64,000 nucleotides of DNA, taken from the NCBI RefSeq assembly GCF_001411555.2, contig NC_049912.1:16972341-17036340 (forward strand), in the 5' to 3' direction. Both the position numbers and the translations under genes were made by a program. Each line of letters opens with the position of its first letter. Positions within the stretch are counted from its first letter, which is position 1. The notes beneath the pieces were generated by a model that searched no databases, had not been told where the DNA came from, and saw only the letters and a program-made list of their open reading frames with translations. Source of the DNA: Juglans regia. Lineage: Eukaryota; Streptophyta; Magnoliopsida; Fagales; Juglandaceae. Below, piece by piece: positions 56,294-64,000 of the stretch.

Positions 56294-59200
56294 CACTACA
56301 AGAAACAGGGCTTTTTCCGGCGCTTAAATTCGTCGCAAATAACACCATAAATCGCTGCAAAAAAGTATTTGCAGCGATTTATGCTGCGTCGGTCTTTCGT
56401 CGCAATTGTAGAGCCTTTTAAAAGATTCGCCAGCGAAATACCAAATTCGTCGCCAAAAATTTTTATTTACAGCGATTTTTTTCGCTTCTAATATTATTAA
56501 TTTCGCCGCAAATAACGTTGGGATTTCAGTCTTGTTTCGCTGTAAAAAAGTATTTGCAGCGTTTTATATCGTCGCTAATAAACATATATATAGAAAGAGC
56601 ATAGTCCAAGTGTCAAGAAAACCTACACAAAGGAACAAGAAACATATATCATATTCTTACAAGTGTCAAGAAAGTCTCGCTTTTTTTTTTTCTTGGAAAC
56701 ATATATCATATTCTTACAACAACTTCATTGGGAATGACTTCATCCACCCACCTACACAAAGGAACAAGAAAACCTCACTGCCAAGAAATACACAATTCCC
56801 TCATCCATAAAACAAAGCCATTCGATGATACACTACACACCATATATCAAACTAAAGCGTACTATCTACATACTTGAAATTTTATAGAAGGAAAATTCCA
56901 AGTAGCCATACATCATTCTTCCAAAGTTTCAAGTAGCCATACATCATTCTTCCAAAGTTTCAAGAGTACTCAAATATAAACAATGGAGATGATTACTCCA
57001 CATAAAAAAAGTACCAATGCAGAAAAAACATACTCTCATTTGAATTTAGAAGACCAGTATCTTTTTTGTGATGATAGCAGATATAAACACCAGCAATAAA
57101 ACAAGCAAGGCATCATGATTTCCTGCCAAAAATGACATTATGAATATTTACACATGCATTGGGGATGGTAATCAAGTTTATCTTGAGTAAAACTGAAACT
57201 GAATTTAAAGGCACTAATTTAATCCTTCTTGAAACTGAATTATTGGTTGGAGGTAAATTAATGGAGAAACAATCTTTCTTCTAGAGGACAAAACATCACC
57301 TGCACATTGGAGAATTAACAGCTTGGCCTTTTTCAGGAATACGAGAGCGATGAAACATTCCCAATCCAAGATGACCGCATCAGCCACCTACTACCTGCAT
57401 TTTACCAAGATATGAGTTAGGGTGTACTCGAAGAAGCCGGAACTGGTATGTGCAAAATGACATATTGATCATATATATTGCCATGTTATCAATGTGGTAA
57501 TAATTTGGATATTACTTACTAATTACCGTGGATTATACCATACATAAATGTTACATACAGGTGGAAGCAGTATCTGAGGCCTTCGAAAATTTTCAGTTGA
57601 AGACATATGGATGAAAACACAGGTTCACGCAACTCCTGAAAAGAAGAAACACTGAACATAATTGCAATAATTGTCATGTCCGGCCTCTACGTACCTTGCC
57701 TCAAATAGGTAAATACTCGTGTTTATATAGGAGCAAAGTTGGAATTAATAAGTAAATACTCATTCTTGCAGAAACATATTAATTACTCCAATCAGTATAT
57801 TATATATATACTTCATGTAAATTCTATATACCCAATTATGATATAAATCCATATATCTTGGTGCCGAGTGAAAATGTATGGTAATCCATGTCTTCCGTCT
57901 CTCTCTCTCTCTAGCTTTCTCGCTCACACACGAGTTTGTTCGGATATTCACAGCTTAAAATTTTCACGTTGCACTCATGTACAACAGTTATTTATAACTG
58001 GCAGGTCATAATTTTGGCGGAGCTAACAGTTATTAAAAAGCAGGCGATAGTTTTGGTGGAACTATCTGAAAAAATAAACTCTAAGGAAGCTTAAATTAAA
58101 TGGAATTTTATAGCGTGGGTATAGATCAGTTAAATTCATAAAGAATTATATTTAAAAGCCTTTTACGTCACATACTATCCATAAACCACATAAAGCGCTT
58201 TATGTCAAACAGGACCAAAATCGCTACCAATACAGGAATGAAGAACAATAAACCATAAAGCAGAACAAACATTGGGAAGAAAGAGTTGCAATGAACATCA
58301 AAAGCGTACAGCCTTCAAGGAAAACTTCAGCACCATTCAACTGATTAGATTGTAAATACACAATAAAACAAAAAAGAACTTGAAAAAATGAGAGAATACA
58401 ATGGAAAAGCACTTACTACAACAATAGAAAATCAAAACCTTAAAATCATCCCTGAAATCAAAATCTTAATCTAGATTAAGCAAATCTACAAAATGCATAC
58501 CAAGCTCTTGGGTTGCAAACAGAGCAAGGGAGAGAGCGAGGGCCTCGGGCTGCTGGACTGGCGACGGCGTCGACGAGTGTGAGGTGGCGAACGGCGCCCC
58601 TAGTGGCGGCAATATAGAGAAATTCGAGAGAGAGAGAGAGAGAGATCGGCGGGGGCTGGGGGAGAAGGAGGGGGTCGCCTTCGAGCTGAGGTGGCAGCGG
58701 TGTGGTGGGGTCGCTGGAGCCGGACTGTGCTCACCGGCGTGGGTTGTGCTCGAGAAAGGATGAGTTGGGGAGAGAGAAGGGGAGGAAAGGGGGGGGGGGC
58801 AGGGGAACGGCTGGAGGGAAATTAATGGAGAAGGAGCGGGCAATTTAATTTTATAACCTATTTGCGGCGATATTATATCGCCGCAAATACCTAAAATCTC
58901 GCCGCAAAAGTTCATGTAATGGTATATTAATGGTATATCAACGAAACTGAAATTCGCTGCAAATAAGTCTTTTTTGCAGCCTTTAATTTTGCGACGATTT
59001 TAAAAATCGCTGGAAATACTCTTTTTTGGCGATAGTTAAACACAATAAATCGCTGCAACTGACCACTTTTGTAATTGCAGCGATTAACTAATCGTCGCAA
59101 AAAATGATATTACTTTTTTCGGCGAATGTTTCGTCATTAAAATTGATAATTCGCTGCAAAAGACCAATTTATTTTTCGCAGCGAATTTATTCGTTGGAAA

Positions 59201-59349
59201 AAGTATAAAAATCGCCGCAAAAGTCCATTTTCTAACTTGATGTAAAAAATTAGCAACGATGTAAAAAATCGCTGCAATTAAAGATTATTGCGGCGATTTT
59301 ATTTCCAACAGACATAAAATCGCCGCAAAAAGCCTTATTTCTTGTAGTG
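56294..59349. mobile_element. CACTA (EnSpm-type) element, non-autonomous
   Basis: Ends CACTACAAGAAACAGGGC and, in reverse, CACTACAAGAAATAAGGC. It is flanked by CTA at 56291-56293 and 59350-59352, the 3-bp duplication expected of CACTA elements. Both subterminal zones (56320-56580 and 58860-59335) are packed with AATCGCTGCAAA, TTTGCAGCGATTT and CGCCGCAAA motifs in both senses, as in transposase-binding regions. No transposase or other domain is visible inside. Internal direct repeats include CATATATCATATTCTTACAA twice and CAAGTAGCCATACATCATTC twice (56900-56965). Length 3,056 bp. Confidence 0.93.
58466..58915 (-). other. GC-rich low-complexity open frame within the CACTA element
   Basis: A 149-residue minus-strand frame rich in Pro, Ser and Leu, with no recognisable domain; GC content is much higher than around it. 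It could be captured sequence (host or LTR leader), or chance. It contains a short (AG)n-like run at 58625-58645. I do not call it a gene. Confidence 0.3.
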
Positions 59350-59352
59350 CTA

Positions 59353-59632
59353 GTACTCTATACATGGAATCAAAATGTCAAGAACTTGACTAGAAATAGA
59401 TCATCACTTGTGATCAACAATACTTCTCTCCTTTCTAAGATTATTTTATCATTATATCTTTTGATGGAATTGGGATCAAACTAGGGTTCGAGCTGTAGCG
59501 AACCAACACTTATATGTATGATCTTTTAGTTTTTGACCCGCATCCTGATAGGACTTGAGGTTTGATATTTATAGGTTTTCCAACAAGTAGATCAAGTGCT
59601 CCTTGATCAGGTTCAACCAAAAGATTCTAGCT
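59353..59632. other. Gene-free stretch between the CACTA element and the solo LTR
   Basis: No coding or repeat noted in these 280 bases. The last five bases are TAGCT, the target site of the next LTR. Confidence 0.4.
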
Positions 59633-61114
59633 TGTAACGACTCGATCCAATAATTCTAATGTAGGAATATTCATAATTTTTATAAGACTTAAATTATATT
59701 TAATGGACCATATTATATAACCTCACGAGCGATAAATTATTGAGGTTGATTAGGAGTTTTAATTAAGCTCAATAACTAGGTTAAATTCTATTTATTATTT
59801 ATTGAACGAGTTAGACTCCTTTTAGAATTTAAAAATCTGCTATTAGAAATTTATTTTAATTTAAAATCATCACTAATTGAAGTCTCCTACATAGTCTCAG
59901 TCACTGCCAATTCTACATTCAATGAACTACTAAATCGTGTTTTTAAATTCAAAATCTTCTTGTATGATTGCGATCAAGTCCAACTCGAACTCAAACTCGT
60001 TGGCATACTCTCCTGAATCTCTCTATAAACATCTCACTTCCATATGTTATTTGTTAAAGAAAAAAAACTATAAACCTCCATAAGTGCAGCAGTCGAACCC
60101 AAGATACTTAATCCAGCACCGTTATTGATTTTGTGTCAGAAATTTTAGGAAACAATACTTGAAGATAAGTAGTTTGATCATAAATTAGAATTAGCATATA
60201 TTAGCTAGTTATATATATTATTATCAAAGCCAATTCTTTGAAAGCCAGTATTCATGTACCACGTATGTAATAATATTTGCAAGCACGTCATTCATTATGT
60301 TTCATTCTGCATATTATAATTATGTATGTATTATGCATCTCACGTTTCATTAGACACATAAGCTTTCTCATGATCAAGTGTAAGGCAAGATCAGATTAGT
60401 TAATAAGATGGTCATTTAGATGCAGGGTACCAATGTGATTTATGAGTGGATATGCAAGTCACGGATCTAAGCGTGGTCCATCATAGTATGCTAGAATATT
60501 ATTAACAGCTCCCCTTGCAGCCGTAGGATGTGGGGCCTGTGCACAATCTTGCATACAATGTTAAGTGTGTGGGCCAATAAGATAAGTATGACAAGTCAGA
60601 TAATTCAAGAAAAATCATGTATAGCATAAATATAAACATACGTACGAATAATCATGAGTTTAAGTTCTTAGCATGAAATATTACATGAAAAACTTTATAT
60701 TAAATATGTTTACGTTATGATGAGTTTCTTCTTGAGTCATCAACTCATTTTAGTTTTTTTTTTTTATGTTCTTAAACTATTCTAGGTCAAAATATTTATG
60801 AAGGTAGAACTGTAGGATGTGACTTAGTCGAGGGAGGCATAACGGTGGCCTAAATCATATATAGAGATTTTAAGTTCAATTTTTATGGCACGAATTTTAA
60901 GAAATTTTAATAAATACTTTCATGCACTCTCATTTATGATTTAAGTATTTTAATACAAAATGACTCTATTTATTATAAGAAATCTTTATACTTAACGCTT
61001 CCTTAAAAAAATATATATATATATTTTTAAGTCGGATACAGTAGTAGCACTTCGGCTTCCCTAATGATTTTTAAAAGTGATTTTATTATTAATCGTGGGG
61101 AGCGGGGTATTACA
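59633..61114 (+). mobile_element. Solo LTR (about 1.5 kb), Ty3-gypsy type
   Basis: Begins TGTAACGACTCGATCC and ends GTGGGGAGCGGGGTATTACA, the typical start and end of plant Ty3-gypsy LTRs. It is flanked by TAGCT (59628-59632) and TAGCC (61115-61119), a 4-of-5 target duplication. No coding. GTGGGGCCTGTGCACAATC near 60530 is its most distinctive internal word. It differs from the other LTR families in the window. Confidence 0.8.
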
Positions 61115-61119
61115 TAGCC

Positions 61120-62377
61120 TCTATCTTTGAGTTAATAAAAGAAATGCTACTTATTTCCCTTCTAGAAAGAGGACTTTGAAGTTTAATACAACCTTGTGAA
61201 AATTACTCCTCATTCCAAATATACTACACAAATGCCCTAGCTAATTCAAGACTTGCCTAAAATTCATTAAAGTCACTCTTTTATTATTTCGTGGCGTAAC
61301 ACGAAATGATTTTATTTGTAATATTTTTTTCTTTTAGAACTGTGCACAGCATCACCAGCTACATCTTCGTGGGTGCTCTTTAATTAAGATTAAATTCTTA
61401 TTACCAATGAAAAATATATTAAAATTTAGATTGAATCCCTACCAAAGATCGTGTTAAAACGTGAGCATATGTACGTGTGGATGGATGATCCCAACTGGCA
61501 TGTTACAGCGGCATGTTGTCACGTGCGAAACCTACATTGTTTTTTTTTTTTAGTGGTGTAAAATCGCGTGGATAATTGTTAATGCTATTTTTAGAAAAAA
61601 AATATTGAGTTTATAAAGTGAGATGTAAAAAAAAGTCATATTATAAATTATGTGACTTAATATAAATATATATAAATCCCTATTTTACTTCACACATTAT
61701 TATTGTTTGGTTTTAACTTACGATTTTGTTTTTGAGATTTTTATATTTGAACTCATTGATCTTTTTTTTTTTTAATTTTAATTTTATTTTTATAAATGTT
61801 GAGCCTCACACTATTTATTCAAGTTGGATTTTTTCCCGATCCAGTTTGAGGAATCTGGGTTCGTACAGGCGGTTATCAGCTCGAGTAAAATCTAGGCCGA
61901 GAACCAAATTCTCTACCCCCATACAAGGGGATGGATACGGTTATAAAATACAAGTATTAGGTAAAAATACAATACACGTGTTTTAATTTTGAAAAACTTA
62001 TTTTATGTACAAAACTAAGTCGTTTTGGTCTCCAATATTATTTTATACATGTATTATGTATTGCATAAAATTTAGTTATTCTTTTGACATAAAATTTAGT
62101 TTTCTATTTTGATATATTTTTATTATGTTGGACAATGGACAATGTTCATGTTTTGAGATTTATTGTCTTTGTTATTTTTTCAACATTATTTTCTTTCTTG
62201 AAAAAAATTTATTAACAAAAGCCTTGTAAAAAATTTTAAAAAATTGGGATTTTGCAAAATTTATAGTATTAGTTATATAATATATATATATTTATATATT
62301 TATATATAAGAGTTTAATGTAGAAATGAGCTGGTATCTAAAAGTCAACTAAACTTCAATCACAAGTCATAGGCCAAC
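61120..62377. other. AT-rich, gene-free stretch
   Basis: No recognisable coding, repeats with clear ends or RNA gene. The frame at 61726-61986 has no domain. It contains poly-T and AT runs at 61541-61552 and 62278-62300. Confidence 0.45.
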
Positions 62378-62971
62378 TTTTTTTTTTTTTTTGATAAGAA
62401 ACTGATCTCATTAATCAACTTCAAGCACATACATGAAAGCCAGTAGAACAAAGGAAAATAGACAGGATCATCGACTCATTTCTTTAGTAACCACTTGAAG
62501 AATACAAGATGGGCATATCTCGATATCATACATATCTTCAGTGCACTCGAATGTCGCTTCTGCAAGTCTGTGAGCTGCCATGCTAGCCTCACGGTATACA
62601 TGTGAAATTGACCAAACAGCAGCTGAGTTTAGAATAGTTTTGGCATCTGATATGAGACATCCACCTATGCTTCAATTATGACTATCTTGGTTCATTAGGT
62701 CCACTGCCTGTTTTGAGTCCCCCTCCAAACAGAAGTGCCTTACACCAATTTCTTTGCAAAAAACACTTGCCAAAAGTAGCCCATATGCTTCAGCATCAAA
62801 AACACTGCCTCTCAAGAGCCTGTTAGCACGAAGGGCACCTATCACAAGACCTTGATGATCTCTGATGAGTACCCCAATGCCAATCCTTCCTTTCCTCGTT
62901 TGCACAGCTGCATCCCAATTCACTTTAAGAATTCCTACTGTTGGCTTTGTCCATCTGTGAACCCTTGCCAT
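62378..62971 (-). pseudogene. LINE RNase H domain and 3' tail (one in-frame stop)
   Basis: The T run at 62378-62392 marks the 3' poly-A end. Upstream on the minus strand, an RNase H of the plant RVT_3 type reads VGILKVNWDAAVQ (first Asp), GIGVLIRDHQG, FDAEAYGLLLA (Glu) and LEGDSKQAVDLMNQ (Asp). A TGA at 62669-62671 interrupts it. The same frame then continues GGCLISDAK, WSISHVYREASMAAHRLA (HR.AN-type end) to a stop at 62468-62470. So the domain is whole except for one stop. It follows the zf-RVT part at 63053 after an ordinary stop. Confidence 0.85.
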
Positions 62972-63052
62972 ATTCTCAGAGTTAGCACCAACTTCCTTCT
63001 GGAGAGCCTTGTTATGAAGAGACAGATCTGTCCTGGCCTGGGCAATGACTTA

Positions 63053-64000
63053 TCAAGGGTGTTTAAAAGCTTTTCCATGCAAGACATAATTTATTCTCGC
63101 CCATATCACCCTCATTGTAACAGCAACCTCATTTAACTCCCCTGGTTCAAGCTTGCCAATCAGTTCTGCCCAAATATTAAAGATCAAGTCACTGTGAAAA
63201 GAAAACTTTTGCACTTTCTTTGGGCCTCGACACCATACATCTTGAGCACCACTACATCCCCATAAAGCATGGCCAGAAGTCTCATGTTCCCGCTTGCATA
63301 TTAAACAGATGCTATCCTCTACCACCTTCCTCCTTTTCAAATTAGCCATAGTGGGCAGAACTTCACTGCATGCCCTCCAAACAAACATTTTGATGGCAGG
63401 AGATACATTGAGCTTCCAAATGGACCTCCACACTTGGCAGTCCTTTGCTCTGCCTGAAGTTTCTCCTCCTTGCTCTCTTTCCAATTCTTTGCCAAGATAG
63501 TATCCACTTTTAACTGTGTAGCTGCCATTAGGAGTAAACTGCCAAGTAAGTTTGTCTTCTCTTCCTCCTAAGCTGATGGGAATTGCTTTTATGCCCTCAA
63601 TTTCCTGATGAGTAAATAGTTCAGAGAGGAGAGATTCCTGCCATATCTTCTGTTGAGGATCAATGATGTCACTGACTTTATCACACCAGCAGTCTACATC
63701 TCGAGGAGTCATTATCTTTTGTGCAGGTAAAGAGAGTATCCATCTGTCTTGCCAAATGTTAATCTTCTGTCCATTTCCAACCCTCCAAATGAGACATTTT
63801 TTTAACAATGTTAAGCCAGCATGTATTCCTCTCCATGCAAATGAAGGCCCATTTCCCAGCTTTGCTTCAAGCAAATTATCTTGGTTGAAATACTTTTGCT
63901 TTAGAATTTGTGCCACTAGGGATGTGGGATTTTGAAGAATCCTCCATCCCTGTTTGGAAAGTAAGGCAAGATTAAAGCATCTCAGATCACGAAATCCAAG
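63053..64000 (-). pseudogene. LINE reverse transcriptase C-terminus with zinc-binding domain, runs off the edge
   Basis: The minus frame is open from the right edge to 63053. It contains GFRDLRCFNLALLSKQGWR (at the edge), GPSFAWRGIHAGLTLLKK, WRVGNGQKINIWQDRWI, LTWQFTPNGSYTVKSGYYL and the zf-RVT region (WKLNVSPAIKMFVWRA, LPTMANLKRRKV, CLICKREHETSGHALWGC). This is the C-terminal part of a LINE ORF2. Over these 316 codons the frame has no defect, so it is younger than the other LINEs here. The polymerase core lies outside the window, and whether the element is intact cannot be judged. Confidence 0.88.

Overview
The window looks like intergenic, transposon-rich nuclear DNA of a woody dicot. Three host genes have plant-type protein sequences and ordinary GT/AG introns. 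Everything else recognisable is plant transposable-element sequence. A MITE family with GATGAGATGAG-rich arms and GGCCTCGTTTG ends, present six times, makes me think of Fagales, perhaps Juglandaceae (walnut, pecan). That is an impression, not proof.

Host genes. (1) 25402-37081, plus strand: a nine-exon gene for a 305-residue SAM-dependent methyltransferase of the METTL18/HPM1 type. Intron 5 is about 9 kb and packed with retrotransposons. (2) 38857-39225, minus strand: a single-exon RALF signalling-peptide precursor of 122 residues. (3) 45886-48029, minus strand: a two-exon S-adenosylhomocysteine hydrolase of 485 residues.

Region 1-24 kb is a nest of transposons. A decayed Ty3-gypsy chromovirus runs on the minus strand, with its 3' LTR at 5264-7033 plus 1-50, a chromodomain near 7.5/11.3 kb, and integrase to protease at 11.9-14.4 kb. 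It is interrupted by a 5.2-kb solo LTR (51-5263, target duplication ATATA), by a 3.7-kb hAT element (7604-11302, target duplication AGCTGTAT), and by an inverted copy of a related large LTR beginning at 14904. That LTR copy in turn holds a 686-bp hAT-type MITE (18653-19338) and a CGGTACCG-rich insertion. A second decayed hAT transposase lies at 21038-23173 on the minus strand.

Region 24-45 kb: the methyltransferase intron carries a LINE fragment split by a complete TRIM element (27799-28279), a local duplication, and a minus-strand LINE split by a plus-strand LINE (29.2-35.2 kb). Downstream come the RALF gene, a palindromic element (39672-40303), a LINE ORF1/endonuclease remnant fused to a Ty1-copia remnant (40.36-43.6 kb), and a second hAT-type MITE (43863-44763).

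Region 45-64 kb: the SAHH gene, a Mutator-like MITE (48921-49462), a 4.7-kb solo LTR with perfect AGTGC duplications (49696-54372), a 3.1-kb CACTA element (56294-59349), a 1.5-kb solo LTR (59633-61114), and a minus-strand LINE with a zinc-binding reverse-transcriptase domain and RNase H that runs off the right edge.

I found no CRISPR array, rRNA, tRNA or operon-like system, and no gene set that looks like a new biological pathway. The most useful observations are exact transposon boundaries with target duplications, the order of nesting, and the inverted LINE pair inside a transcribed intron.
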